A DNA stretch of 64,000 nucleotides from Negativicoccus massiliensis (GTDB lineage: Bacteria > Bacillota > Negativicutes > Veillonellales > Negativicoccaceae), in assembly GCA_900155405.1 (NCBI GenBank), contig LT700188.1, positions 744,001 through 808,000 of the forward strand, given 5' to 3'. The notes beneath the pieces were generated by a model, which did no database searches, was not told the origin of the DNA, and worked only from the letters and a program-made list of their open reading frames with translations. Every line of letters begins with the position of its first letter. Position 1 is the stretch's first letter. Shown here piece after piece: positions 27,500-35,887 of the stretch. A program made the translations under genes and the position numbers.

Positions 27500-28063
27500 A
27501 TGAGCATGATTGGGAAAAAACTGCCGGAGTTTAAGGCGGACTACTATCAGGCGGGCGAATTGAAGCAACTCACCCACGAGGACGTTTTGGGGAAATGGGC
27601 GGTTTTCTTCTTTTACCCGGCCGACTTCACCTTTGTATGCCCGACGGAATTAGCCGACTTGGCTGATCACTATGAAGAATTGCAGGAATTAGGCTGCGAA
27701 GTGTACAGTGTTTCGACCGATACGCATTTCGTTCATATGGCTTGGGCGAAAGAATCCCCGAGCATTCAGAAAGTCCAATACAAAATGCTCGGCGATCCGA
27801 CCGGTCAATTAGCCCGTTATTTTGATGTCATGGACGAAGCGGAAGGCAGCGCGCAGCGCGGTTCCTTCGTCATCGATCCCGAAGGCGTCATCCAGGCCAT
27901 GGAAGTTCACGCGGACGGCATCGGCCGTAATGCGGATGAATTGGTTCGCAAAGTGGAAGCGGCGCAATTCGTTGCCGAGCACGGCGACCAGGTATGCCCC
28001 GCGCGCTGGCACAAAGGCGCGGAAACGTTGAAACCGGGTAAAGATTTAGTCGGTACGATTTAA
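27500..28063 (+). CDS. ahpC: 2-Cys peroxiredoxin (AhpC-type)
   Basis: 187 residues. The peroxidatic Cys47 sits in FTFVCPTE, and the resolving cysteine (about 166) in VCPARW. It reduces H2O2 and organic peroxides in the cytoplasm. No ahpF or thioredoxin reductase lies beside it, so the reductant comes from elsewhere. Ribosome-binding site AAGGAGGAA; a terminator follows immediately, so it is monocistronic. Confidence 0.94.
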   Translation: MSMIGKKLPEFKADYYQAGELKQLTHEDVLGKWAVFFFYPADFTFVCPTELADLADHYEELQELGCEVYSVSTDTHFVHMAWAKESPSIQKVQYKMLGDPTGQLARYFDVMDEAEGSAQRGSFVIDPEGVIQAMEVHADGIGRNADELVRKVEAAQFVAEHGDQVCPARWHKGAETLKPGKDLVGTI

Positions 28064-28067
28064 CTTC

Positions 28068-28096
28068 AAAAAAGCCACCCTTCGGGTGGCTTTTTT
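28068..28096 (+). terminator. Terminator of ahpC
   Basis: AAAAAAGCCACCC, loop, GGGTGGCTTTTTT, five bases after the stop codon. Confidence 0.88.
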
Positions 28097-28209
28097 ATTT
28101 TCAAGGCAAGCGTCGATCGCGCGCCGATAAAATAACTTTTTATTCCGATATAGAATAAAATTGACAATCGCCTCTAAATTCGCTACACTAGGAGAGTATT
28201 CATGCACGC

Positions 28210-28301
<92 letters not shown>

Positions 28302-28349
28302 TTTACTTTTGGTCAGTACCGTTAAGTAAGTGATTTACCGATACCGTCA

Positions 28350-28377
28350 AAAGGCCCGCGATATCGCGGGCTTTTTT
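28350..28377 (+). terminator. Terminator after tRNA-Ser
   Basis: The stem GCCCGCGAT / ATCGCGGGC is followed by six T. Confidence 0.85.
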
Positions 28378-28539
28378 GTATGCCTGCAGATATCAATGCA
28401 ACGCCGGGCGTGATCCCTTTCCGAGTCATCTCCGCGCGCGAAAAAAGGTCGACCTAAATCAAAGTCCTCTGAAAACGCATGCCGTCACTGTTGTCACCAC
28501 GCAGCAGCCGCTTACCTCGTACGATATTTTTCATCGTTC

Positions 28540-28567
28540 TTGACATGTATTACCGCCTATGTATTCT
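28540..28567 (+). promoter_or_regulatory. Promoter of a candidate small RNA
   Basis: TTGACA (28540-28545), 16-base spacer, TATTCT (28562-28567). No open reading frame with a ribosome-binding site follows. The first bases (TTGACATGT) match the promoter at 63039-63067. Confidence 0.55.
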
Positions 28568-28573
28568 GAGCGT

Positions 28574-28640
28574 AGAAAAAGAGTTGCCCATGATAGGGCC
28601 CGGCATCTTAGCCGAACGCACATGGGAACTCTTTTTCTTT
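28574..28640 (+). ncRNA. Candidate hairpin small RNA
   Basis: Just after the promoter comes a long stem, AAAAAGAGTT-G-CCCATG (28576-28592) with CATGGG-AACTCTTTTT (28621-28636): 16 pairs with one bulge. It encloses a smaller hairpin, CGGC / GCCG. The 3' arm ends in a T tract, so the molecule would end as its own terminator at about 65 bases. The neighbours are tRNA-Ser and an opposing flavoprotein gene, so it is not a leader. 28378-28539 holds nothing recognisable. Confidence 0.45.
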
Positions 28641-28709
28641 GTCTATTCCTTTTTTTCATATTCGTAAAAACCGTAAGCTGACGACTTGATGAGCGAAGCA
28701 CATTTCGTT

Positions 28710-28739
28710 GCCGCCCCGATGCATTCGGCGGCGTTTTTT
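28710..28739 (+). terminator. Terminator hairpin
   Basis: GCCGCC / GGCGGC with six T. It may end a read-through form of the small RNA, or block transcription towards the opposing gene. Confidence 0.6.
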
Positions 28740-28798
28740 ATTTCATCCCGCGCATCGCCGTAATGGTGCCGTCATTTTTACCGCGTTTACGCGAGCGC

Positions 28799-29299
28799 CT
28801 ATTCTTTCACGAGGACTTTTTCGATTTCGCCGATGTACATGTCATGGAAATCGCTGTCGGGATAATGCTCGTCAATGATCCGCGCGTCGATAAATCCGTC
28901 GGGAAGCAGCGGCGCCCGATACAATTTGCGGCAGACGATCACGATCTCGGCTTCCGCAAAATAGGTATAGTCTTCTTCAAACACGGGAGTAAGACCGACT
29001 TTTGCGACTTTATGCCCATCGCGGCCCGAATGGCTGCCCAAGTAACCCATCTCTTTTTTATAGCCGACGCCGAAAAGAGAAAGCGTGTACCGGTCCGCGC
29101 GATCGATAAATTCTTTAGTGTAACGTTGCGGGCGGATATACACGATTGCCGTCGGGCGTTGCCAAATGACGCCGACATGCCCCCAGCTCGCGGTCATCGT
29201 ATTGTAGCCTTGCGTCTTATCGCCGGCGGTCACCAGCCACCATTCATTACCGATCATTTGCGGGGTGACTTGCAGTTCTGTTACGGAAATTTCACGCAT
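28799..29299 (-). CDS. Flavin reductase-like FMN-binding protein
   Basis: 166 residues of the split-barrel flavin reductase family. N-terminal beta strands precede YNTMTASWGHVGVIWQRPT and YIRPQRYTKEFID, the usual FMN-contact region. It probably reduces a substrate or free flavin with electrons from NAD(P)H in the cytoplasm; the substrate is unknown. No gene for a partner monooxygenase is near. Confidence 0.82.
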   Translation of the reverse strand: MREISVTELQVTPQMIGNEWWLVTAGDKTQGYNTMTASWGHVGVIWQRPTAIVYIRPQRYTKEFIDRADRYTLSLFGVGYKKEMGYLGSHSGRDGHKVAKVGLTPVFEEDYTYFAEAEIVIVCRKLYRAPLLPDGFIDARIIDEHYPDSDFHDMYIGEIEKVLVKE

Positions 29300-29488
29300 A
29301 ATAGACCTCCTTCAAGCAATATTTCCTTTTCTTTCATTATACGCTCCGATGCAAGCGCGGAAAAATTCAATCGATTTTAATGTAATGAAGTTGGCCGCTT
29401 GTGTGGGTACGAAAAACGGCGTTTTTTCAATGCGCATGCTATAATACATACAGGTACATCATAAAGTAGCAGCAGAGGAGGAATAACT

Positions 29489-29773
29489 ATGAGTTGTCCA
29501 CACAGTAAATACGATGTCAGCAAAATGGATCCGCATGAACGCGCCCGTTATGAGTCGGCGATGCGGCATGTCGAGGCCGCCAAGGCGGCGGGAAAGTCGA
29601 CGGATGAGTGCCATGCGATTTTCCAAACGATCATGAACCGCAAATGGGACGATCCCGTGCCGAACGACGAGGCGCACCGCGACTACGCGGAACGGGTAGA
29701 GCGCGCGAAAAAAGCGCGTGACAACGGCGCCGGTTGCAAGGAAATCGCCGCGATTTTACACGGCGAAAAATAA
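29489..29773 (+). CDS. Small charged protein of unknown function
   Basis: 94 residues, helical and charged, with Cys near both ends (MSCPHSKYDV..., GAGCKEIAAIL). Strong AGAGGAGGAA site; a TATAAT box lies about 40 bases upstream (near 29449). Two similar helical segments (EAAKAAGKSTDECHAIF and KKARDNGAGCKEIAAIL) suggest an internal duplication. No known family. Confidence 0.65.
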   Translation: MSCPHSKYDVSKMDPHERARYESAMRHVEAAKAAGKSTDECHAIFQTIMNRKWDDPVPNDEAHRDYAERVERAKKARDNGAGCKEIAAILHGEK

Positions 29774-29826
29774 AAATATAACTTTTTCCATATAGCGGCG
29801 GAACGATTCCGTCCGAAAGGATCCAC

Positions 29827-30042
29827 ATGCATTGTGAACACCGTGATCACGATATCGCGCCGGTGACCTCTGCCGAGAAGGCTCGTTCTGAGCGCGCGCC
29901 ACGCGAAGACGACGCGTATTTTGACGGCGTGGTCCGCAACGACCCGCCGGAAACGATCGTTCGCCATGATGATGTCCGTCATGATGAAAGCGAAGATGAT
30001 GCGCATCAGGAAGGCGTTGTCGTTCGTCATGACGAGGCTTAA
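29827..30042 (+). CDS. Small His/Asp-rich protein, possibly truncated by a stop
   Basis: 71 residues, very acidic and His-rich, with three repeats of the type VRHD[DE] (IVRHDDVRHDESEDD...VVVRHDEA). AAAGGA precedes the ATG. After the TAA at 30040-30042 the same frame continues open for 30 more codons (AGDIDTNEPDIRENARVHYA..) to TAA at 30133-30135. That suggests a longer ancestral protein cut by one nonsense change. The metal-binding look is only a composition argument. It follows the previous small gene by 53 bases. Confidence 0.45.
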   Translation: MHCEHRDHDIAPVTSAEKARSERAPREDDAYFDGVVRNDPPETIVRHDDVRHDESEDDAHQEGVVVRHDEA

Positions 30043-30145
30043 GCAGGCGACATCGACACGAACGAGCCGGACATTCGGGAAAATGCGCGCGTCCACTACG
30101 CGCGCGGACCGGTGAGAGAGTCGGTCGCATCGTAAATAAAAAAAC

Positions 30146-30176
30146 AAAAGGGCCCCGGTTCGCTTGGGACCTTTTT
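30146..30176 (+). terminator. Terminator of the small-gene pair
   Basis: An imperfect stem AAAAGG-GCCC / GGGACCTTTTT with a T tract, shortly after the extended frame ends. Confidence 0.6.
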
Positions 30177-30272
30177 GCTTTCTTATTTTCCGCATGCCGC
30201 GGGGAAACCGCGCATGCCCCAAAGACTGTCAATTTGGTATAATAAAGTAAACTTATGCAAAGGAGATCGCTT

Positions 30273-31325
30273 ATGTATACAGAACGTGAAATCAACTTGC
30301 AAGACAACGGCATGCACCAACGCCTGATGGATTTTTTAGCCGGTTTTGAATTGACTTTTTCGGGCAATATCGACTATTCCATGGGGATCTTTGACGGTGA
30401 ACGCCTGATCGCCACCGGCTCGCTGAGCGGCCGTGTTTTGCGCAATATCGCCATCGATTCTGAATACCAGGGACAGGGTCTTACGCACCGCATTCTCGAC
30501 CATCTGATGGCGGAAGCGAAACGGCGCGGGATCACCAGCTATCAGATCTTCACGAAACCGGAAAAAGTACCGGTTTTTGAGCACTCCGGCTTTACCTGCG
30601 TCGCGAAAGCGGAGCCGTATGCCGCGCTGCTGGAATACGGCGATGATACGCTGGCGGAATTTTTAGAAAAAACCAAAAAAATCGTCGGTGAGCCGGTCGG
30701 TCCGGTGCGCGGTTCCATTGTCATGAACTGCAACCCCTTTACCAAAGGTCACCGCGCTTTGATCGAGTACACGTCGCAACAGTGCGATGATGTCGTATTG
30801 TTCGCCGTGCAAGAAGACCGTTCGATGTTCCCGTTCGCGGATCGTTTGGAACTGATTCGCAAAGGGACCGCCGACCTCGGCAATATCAAAGTGGTTTCAG
30901 GCGGTGATTATATCATTTCGAACGCCACCTTCCCGACCTACTTCATCAAAGGTACGGAAGCGCTCGACGCGCAAACGAAACTCGACGCGACCGTGTTCGC
31001 GGAACAGATCGCGCCCGCGCTCGGCATCACCGTTCGTTTCGTGGGCGAAGAACCCACCGACAACACGACCAGCGCGTATAATTCGGCGCTCAGTAAAGTG
31101 TTGCCGATGAACGATATGGATTTCAAAATCATTCCCCGTATCCAAAAAGCGGGCACTATCGTCAGCGCCTCCAAGGTGCGCGCCGCGCTTGGCAAGGATG
31201 ATTGGCAAACGGTGGAAGAAATGGTTCCGAAAACCACGTTGGACTATCTGCGTTCGGAACGCGGCGCCGCCGTCATCGAAAAAATCAAGAAAGACGCCGC
31301 GGCGAAAGCTAAGCTCGCGAAATAA
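30273..31325 (+). CDS. citC: [Citrate (pro-3S)-lyase] ligase
   Basis: 350 residues. An N-terminal GNAT-like domain (YQGQGLT at 65-71) is joined to a C-terminal cytidylyltransferase-like domain with NPFTKGH (154-160), replacing the usual HxGH. CitC acetylates the prosthetic group of the citrate lyase acyl carrier protein using acetate and ATP. No citD, citE or citF lies anywhere in the window, so this is an orphan copy. Start ATG 30273 with AAAGGAGAT; an extended -10 (TGGTATAAT) lies 30 bases upstream. Confidence 0.9.
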   Translation: MYTEREINLQDNGMHQRLMDFLAGFELTFSGNIDYSMGIFDGERLIATGSLSGRVLRNIAIDSEYQGQGLTHRILDHLMAEAKRRGITSYQIFTKPEKVPVFEHSGFTCVAKAEPYAALLEYGDDTLAEFLEKTKKIVGEPVGPVRGSIVMNCNPFTKGHRALIEYTSQQCDDVVLFAVQEDRSMFPFADRLELIRKGTADLGNIKVVSGGDYIISNATFPTYFIKGTEALDAQTKLDATVFAEQIAPALGITVRFVGEEPTDNTTSAYNSALSKVLPMNDMDFKIIPRIQKAGTIVSASKVRAALGKDDWQTVEEMVPKTTLDYLRSERGAAVIEKIKKDAAAKAKLAK

Positions 31326-31335
31326 AATAAATACG

Positions 31336-31363
31336 AAAAAGACGTCCGTACGGACGTCTTTTT
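31336..31363. terminator. Bidirectional terminator between citC and alcohol dehydrogenase
   Basis: A perfect palindrome with GACGTCCGTACGGACGTC core and A/T flanks between two convergent genes. Confidence 0.85.
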
Positions 31364-31401
31364 TATTGGCTAAATTCCTATTGATGATGCGCGCTCTCCG
31401 C

Positions 31402-32643
31402 TCAGTCTTCGATTTTCGTCAACGCCGGTTTCGTTTGCGGCGCCGGCTGATAATTTTGCAGATATTCGACGGCATCCGCGTAAATGCGCTGCACTTCGTC
31501 GCGCGTCAACGCCTTAAAGCTGCCGAGTTGCGGCCGACCCGCCATCGCGCGATCGGTCAATTCTTCCAAGTCAAAATCAATATCGCGCGCTTCCTGCGAA
31601 GCGACCGGACCGAGCATGTCGATTTGCTCGAAGAATTCTTCCGTAAAACGAATGCCTTCCAGCGCGATTTCTTCCTGCGTACCGAAGTCGCGTTCAATAT
31701 TCCAAACGGTTCTGCCGTACCGATAGAAGCGATGTACATCGGCGGTGTAGACATATCTCGCCCATGCGCACCAAACGGCCGCCATGCCGACGCCCGAAGA
31801 AATATTGTACAAGCCCAACAGTTCCTTTTGCAATTCGTGAACGGTAATATCCGCTTCGCCGTTGCCGGAACCGGTCAGGTCGTTATGCGCCAGCGCGCTC
31901 GCCCACATGACATTGGCTCGGGCGTCATAATTATTCATTTCCGTCAGGATGGTCTGCGAGTTGCGGATCAATACGCGCAGCAGCGCTTCGCAGATATTAT
32001 CCGTCAGTTCCATCGTCGAATTATGCGTAAAGTAATGCTCCATCGTCATAATCATGATTTCGGAAATGCCGCTGTATAATTCCGCTTTGGAAAGAGGATA
32101 CGTCAGCATCGGATTCATGATCGCAAAGCGCGGCCGTGCGCCGACCACATTGATGATGCGACTGACGCGCTGTACCTTGTTGGTCAAATGCGTCAGCGCG
32201 CTCATTTCACCGGAACCCGCCATCGTGGTGGAAATAACCCCCACCGGTAAAACTTCTTCGGCGACACGTTCGCGGGTGAAATACTCCCAAATATCGCCGT
32301 CGTTAACGATGCCGATCGCAATGACTTTCGCCAGATTAACGACCGCCGGACCGCCCAGCGCGAGTACAAAATCCACATCTTCAATCCGGCCGAGAGCAAT
32401 CCCCTCGTTCGCTTTACGGCGTGTCGGCGGCGGATAGACTCCGCCGATATCGTTGTATAAAATGCCCGCTTCATCCAGCGACGCCTGCACCCGCTCCAAT
32501 AAGCCGTGGCATTGGGCGCATTGCCGGCCGTGAATAATCAAGACCTTACGCGCGCCTTCTTTGCGCAATAATTGACCGACTTCACGTTCACGATCCGATC
32601 CGAAAATAACCTTTGTCGGAACGTGATAAGTAAAGTTCTTCAT
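31402..32643 (-). CDS. Iron-containing alcohol dehydrogenase (BdhA-like)
   Basis: 413 residues of the group III metal-dependent alcohol dehydrogenases, closest in layout to NAD(P)H-dependent butanol dehydrogenases. Start MKNFTYHVPTKVIFG; glycine-rich nucleotide site around FVLALGGPAVVNLAK (the family usually has GGGS). Metal-ligand region: TMEHYF, SALAHNDLTG. Oddities: GGPA in place of GGGS, and CAQCHG near residue 60. It has its own strong promoter and is preceded by a LysR gene on the same strand, which may control it. Confidence 0.85.
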   Translation of the reverse strand: MKNFTYHVPTKVIFGSDREREVGQLLRKEGARKVLIIHGRQCAQCHGLLERVQASLDEAGILYNDIGGVYPPPTRRKANEGIALGRIEDVDFVLALGGPAVVNLAKVIAIGIVNDGDIWEYFTRERVAEEVLPVGVISTTMAGSGEMSALTHLTNKVQRVSRIINVVGARPRFAIMNPMLTYPLSKAELYSGISEIMIMTMEHYFTHNSTMELTDNICEALLRVLIRNSQTILTEMNNYDARANVMWASALAHNDLTGSGNGEADITVHELQKELLGLYNISSGVGMAAVWCAWARYVYTADVHRFYRYGRTVWNIERDFGTQEEIALEGIRFTEEFFEQIDMLGPVASQEARDIDFDLEELTDRAMAGRPQLGSFKALTRDEVQRIYADAVEYLQNYQPAPQTKPALTKIED

Positions 32644-32690
32644 GGAATTCTCCTTTAAAAATACTCTTACACATATAATAATCTAACTCT

Positions 32691-32719
32691 ATTATAGGCT
32701 TGTCCCGCGGGAGCGTCAA
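32691..32719 (-). promoter_or_regulatory. Promoter of the alcohol dehydrogenase gene
   Basis: TTGACG (32714-32719), 17-base spacer, TATAAT (32691-32696). The spacer contains the palindrome CCCGCGGG, a possible operator. Confidence 0.7.
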
Positions 32720-32726
32720 ACAGAGT

Positions 32727-33608
32727 CTAGTTTCGATCGCGAATAAAATCGCAGAACATCTGCGCAATCGTCGTCAATTTGCGATCTTTGACCGTATAAA
32801 TGTGCTCCGCTCCCACGATCTCTTCCGTCGCGATCGGCATGGTGGTGAGGCCGATGTTGGCGTCTTCATCCGGCTCGCCCATAATCACCGCGATCCCCAT
32901 GCCTCGGCGAGCCCAATGCATCGCAACCAGATTCGTGCTGCAGACAACGCGAATATCTTGATGCAAACCGCGTTCCCGAAAAAAGCTTTCCAGACGAGGC
33001 GCCAAACTGCGCGTCACGCAAAGCGGAATACCGGCCAGATCCTCAATGGTCAAAGGCTGCAGCGGTTTTTTGAGCCATTGTTGCTGATCGCTCATCACCG
33101 CGGAAAGCGATCGGTAGCGAATCGTGAGCAGGTCAAATAAATAGCCGCGCGGAATCGGCTCATTCATAACGCCGATATCGGATATTCCGTTCAGCAGCGC
33201 ATCCGCCTGCTGGTCCACATTGCCCTCGGAAAAAATGGAACGGAAGTGCGGATGCTCTTCCGTAAAGGGCTGCAAATAGGTGTCGATAAAGCCATTGACC
33301 GCGCCCGGCGTAATCGAAATGCGCAAGGTACCTTCACCGCCTTGCGACACGCTTTGCACCTCATATTTGAGTTCGTCCGCCAAACGGATAATATCTTTGG
33401 CGCGGCGATAGAAAAGTTGCCCCGCTTCGGTGAGCTCGATGCGTCGTCCGCCGCGGTGCGTAATGATCAAATCCGCCTTGTAATTCGTCTCAATTTGCTT
33501 CAATTGCGCGCTTAACGCGGGCTGTACCATGCTCAGTCGCTTCGCCGCCTCGGTCAAGGTCTGCGAATCGACTATCATAATAAAATTGCGAAAATATTCG
33601 ATGTCCAT
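32727..33608 (-). CDS. LysR-family transcriptional regulator
   Basis: 293 residues. The N-terminal HTH (LTEAAKRLSMVQPALSAQLKQIE) and effector-binding domain are of normal length. It is transcribed in the same direction as, and just upstream of, the alcohol dehydrogenase gene, whose promoter lies immediately after its stop. Regulation of that gene is a reasonable guess but not shown. Start MDIEYFRNFI with AAAGGAG upstream. Confidence 0.9.
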   Translation of the reverse strand: MDIEYFRNFIMIVDSQTLTEAAKRLSMVQPALSAQLKQIETNYKADLIITHRGGRRIELTEAGQLFYRRAKDIIRLADELKYEVQSVSQGGEGTLRISITPGAVNGFIDTYLQPFTEEHPHFRSIFSEGNVDQQADALLNGISDIGVMNEPIPRGYLFDLLTIRYRSLSAVMSDQQQWLKKPLQPLTIEDLAGIPLCVTRSLAPRLESFFRERGLHQDIRVVCSTNLVAMHWARRGMGIAVIMGEPDEDANIGLTTMPIATEEIVGAEHIYTVKDRKLTTIAQMFCDFIRDRN

Positions 33609-33645
33609 GCGTATGCTCCTTTCCCATTGCTTTCCCCGACAATGG

Positions 33646-34347
33646 TCACACAGAAGGTCGAAATAAGTGTTCCCGACGCAAGCTTACAAATGTTCCCGCA
33701 CCGATGACTACATGATCGAGCACCGGTATGTTTAAGACTTCACCGGCGGCGTTAAACCGCTCGGTTAATGCGATATCCGCCCCGGAAGGAGTCGGATCAC
33801 CGCTCGGATGATTATGCACCAGGATCATCGCCGCCGCGTTCCAACGAATCGCGTCTTTCATCGCCAGTCGCACATCGGCGACGCTTTGATCCAAACTGCC
33901 GCGCGACTGTTCCACCGCGGCGAGCAAACCGTTTTTCGTATTCAAATAGCAACAGTAAAACACTTCCTGCGGCAAATCCCGCAACTGCGGCAGAAAATAC
34001 CGAGCGACCGCCTCCGGATCGGAAAAATCGCTGCGCGTTTGCGGTTTACGTTGCGCCAGACGTTTCCCCAATTCAATCGCCGCGCAGAGAGTCGCCGCTT
34101 TGCTGGCGCCGATGCCTTTGACCGTCAGCAGATCCCGCCAATGGAGTGAGCCGTAGCGCGACGGATCGCCTCCGATCCACTGGTCTTCGACCGCGCGCGC
34201 GAGCTCAATCACCGACTGACCGGGAATCCCGCTTTTTAAAATCAAAGCGATCAGCTCCACTTCGGTCAGTTGTTCCGGCCCCTGCGTCAAAAGTTTCTCG
34301 CGCGGCCGCTCCGCTTCTGTCAAATCGCAAATGCGTGCCATTACCAT
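33646..34347 (-). CDS. radC: RadC-family JAB-domain protein
   Basis: 233 residues. An N-terminal helix-hairpin-helix part (LLTVKGIGASKAATLCAAI) is followed by a JAB/MPN metalloprotease-like domain with the EN...HNHPSGDP...S signature. Despite the name, a direct role in repair is doubtful. The start overlaps the maf stop (ATGGTAATG), so the pair is co-translated; a second in-frame ATG two codons later (34339-34341) is equally possible. Confidence 0.9.
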   Translation of the reverse strand: MVMARICDLTEAERPREKLLTQGPEQLTEVELIALILKSGIPGQSVIELARAVEDQWIGGDPSRYGSLHWRDLLTVKGIGASKAATLCAAIELGKRLAQRKPQTRSDFSDPEAVARYFLPQLRDLPQEVFYCCYLNTKNGLLAAVEQSRGSLDQSVADVRLAMKDAIRWNAAAMILVHNHPSGDPTPSGADIALTERFNAAGEVLNIPVLDHVVIGAGTFVSLRREHLFRPSV

Positions 34348-34910
34348 TCCACTCCGTTTTCCGTGAGCAGCCGATACGTCGCATGCAAGGGCAGACCGAC
34401 TACATTAGTGTAACTGCCGGCGATGGCGGAAATCACCAATGCCGCCGTTCCCTGAATCGCGTAGGCGCCGGCCTTATCCGTCCATTCGTCGCCGGCCAAA
34501 TACCTTTCCAGCAACGCTTGCGGCCAGCGTTCCATCTTGACTTCGGTGGTTATCGCCCGCGTGATCGCTTCTCCTGAAGGCAAAAGTAACGCCAGTCCTG
34601 TAACGACATAGTGCGTCCGACCGCCGAGCGCGGTAAGCATAGTCTTCGCCATCTCCCGATCACGCGGCTTACCGAACACCTCATCATCGCAAACCACCAG
34701 CGTATCCGCGCCCAACACTGCCAACTGCGGCATGCGGGAGATCGCCTCGCCGGCGCGCGCCTTGCCAAGCGCCTGTTCCTGCACCAAGGACGCCGGGTCA
34801 TGTTCGCTTCGGTTGCGTTCCCGATACTCCGGCGTAATCACGGTAAAATGGGCGCCCGCTTTTGTCAACAGCTGTTTACGGCGCGGTGATGCCGATGCCA
34901 AAATCCACAT
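34341..34910 (-). CDS. maf: Maf-family nucleotide pyrophosphatase
   Basis: 189 residues from MWILASASPRRKQLL, the family's hallmark N-terminus with the catalytic SxSPRR. GADTLVVCDDEVFGKP holds the metal-binding aspartate. It hydrolyses non-canonical or modified nucleoside triphosphates to monophosphates. The ATG at 34908-34910 overlaps the upstream stop (TGATG) and has GGAGG; the seven-codon longer frame lies inside the upstream gene. Confidence 0.92.
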   Translation of the reverse strand: MWILASASPRRKQLLTKAGAHFTVITPEYRERNRSEHDPASLVQEQALGKARAGEAISRMPQLAVLGADTLVVCDDEVFGKPRDREMAKTMLTALGGRTHYVVTGLALLLPSGEAITRAITTEVKMERWPQALLERYLAGDEWTDKAGAYAIQGTAALVISAIAGSYTNVVGLPLHATYRLLTENGVEW

Positions 34911-35179
34911 CAGATCCTCCGAAATACCCATACGGCAATAATCATGCCGATTACGCTTAATAAGTTCGGCGCAAATCGAATGCCGAAATCAATTTCAAGT
35001 ATCAAGAGATTTAAATGAATATTTTGCAGGTCAAGCAAAGTATACTGCCGAACTAAGTACGGCATGATGCCGGAGAAGGAGACCGACCCCAGAAGATCCG
35101 CCAAAATCCCGCCTAAAAGCGCTCCGACAAAAAGGAATAAAAGCAGCATCAAGATGCCGCGAGTACCGCTCCAACGCAT
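34910..35179 (-). CDS. DUF4321 small membrane protein
   Basis: 89 residues with two membrane helices (MLLLFLFVGALLGGILADLL and LLSVIGMIIAVWVF). This matches the DUF4321 family, usually next to maf or radC in Firmicutes. It shares a base with both neighbours' start or stop codons, so it belongs to the same operon. Function unknown. Confidence 0.8.
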   Translation of the reverse strand: MRWSGTRGILMLLLFLFVGALLGGILADLLGSVSFSGIMPYLVRQYTLLDLQNIHLNLLILEIDFGIRFAPNLLSVIGMIIAVWVFRRI

Positions 35180-35886
35180 TATTTCGCCTGCTTTCTTGCG
35201 GCTTTCAAACGCTCGACTTCATCCATACGTTTGCTTTCGTCCAAGAGCACATGGTAGGTGGTTTCCTCTTCGGTGATCCCCACCCGCCCCGGCAAGTATT
35301 CATTCAAGCCGAGCAAAAATTGCGGTTCCGCTTTGAACAACGCGCGACCGAATTGCGGTTTTTTGCCCGGTCGCGGAATTTTACAGAAAAGAGCGTACAA
35401 AGGGCGGGAATCCAAAAGCGAATACCAACGCCATTTGTACCGAAACTTCACGTTATTCGCGACCCGCGCTTTATGCGTATGCACACCGTAAAGACAATCG
35501 TACGGAATTTCCGTGCGGTGCGTGCGAAACCAGGTGCGATATTCGCAAATCAGCGCCGTATCGGTCAAACGCAAATGGTAACTGGTAAGCGCCTGTCCCA
35601 GCAAATAGTAGATCGCGAACAACACGAAAACAATGCTCGCGTAATCAATGCTCCCCCAGAAACTTTGCGTCGCCTGATAGTGATCAATCATGCGCCCCAG
35701 GTCCCAGATGAAAAAGACCGCCACTAAAAAAGCGACGCCGAGCACCGGCAAACGACTGCCCGAATTGTCCGACTCATCTTCATAAATCGGATCACCTGCC
35801 ACCGATAATATCTGTTTGGGAAAAACGGGATTGGCCGTCGTCCCGCGACGTTCTTCCGTCATTTCCGGTTTCCCATTTTGATTCAT
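35179..35886 (-). CDS. Membrane protein with PH-like domain
   Basis: 235 residues. The N-terminus is polar, followed by two membrane helices (LPVLGVAFLVAVFFIWDLG and IVFVLFAIYYLLG). Then comes a PH-like domain region (LRLTDTALICEYRTWFRTHR, EIPYDCLYGVHTH) resembling bacterial PH-domain (DUF304-like) proteins, and a basic helical tail. Start MNQNGKPEMTE with AAAGGAG. First to last, it is coupled with DUF4321-maf-radC. Function unknown. Confidence 0.65.
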   Translation of the reverse strand: MNQNGKPEMTEERRGTTANPVFPKQILSVAGDPIYEDESDNSGSRLPVLGVAFLVAVFFIWDLGRMIDHYQATQSFWGSIDYASIVFVLFAIYYLLGQALTSYHLRLTDTALICEYRTWFRTHRTEIPYDCLYGVHTHKARVANNVKFRYKWRWYSLLDSRPLYALFCKIPRPGKKPQFGRALFKAEPQFLLGLNEYLPGRVGITEEETTYHVLLDESKRMDEVERLKAARKQAK

Positions 35887-35887
35887 G

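Noticed and set aside
28574-28740. 6S RNA or SRP RNA at the tRNA-Ser locus
   Set aside because: The hairpin is too short and lacks the central bubble of 6S and the conserved loops of SRP RNA.
29683-30222. 179-codon minus-strand frame over the two small plus-strand genes
   Set aside because: Very Arg-rich, without ribosome-binding site, and opposite to two plus-strand frames that have good start sites.
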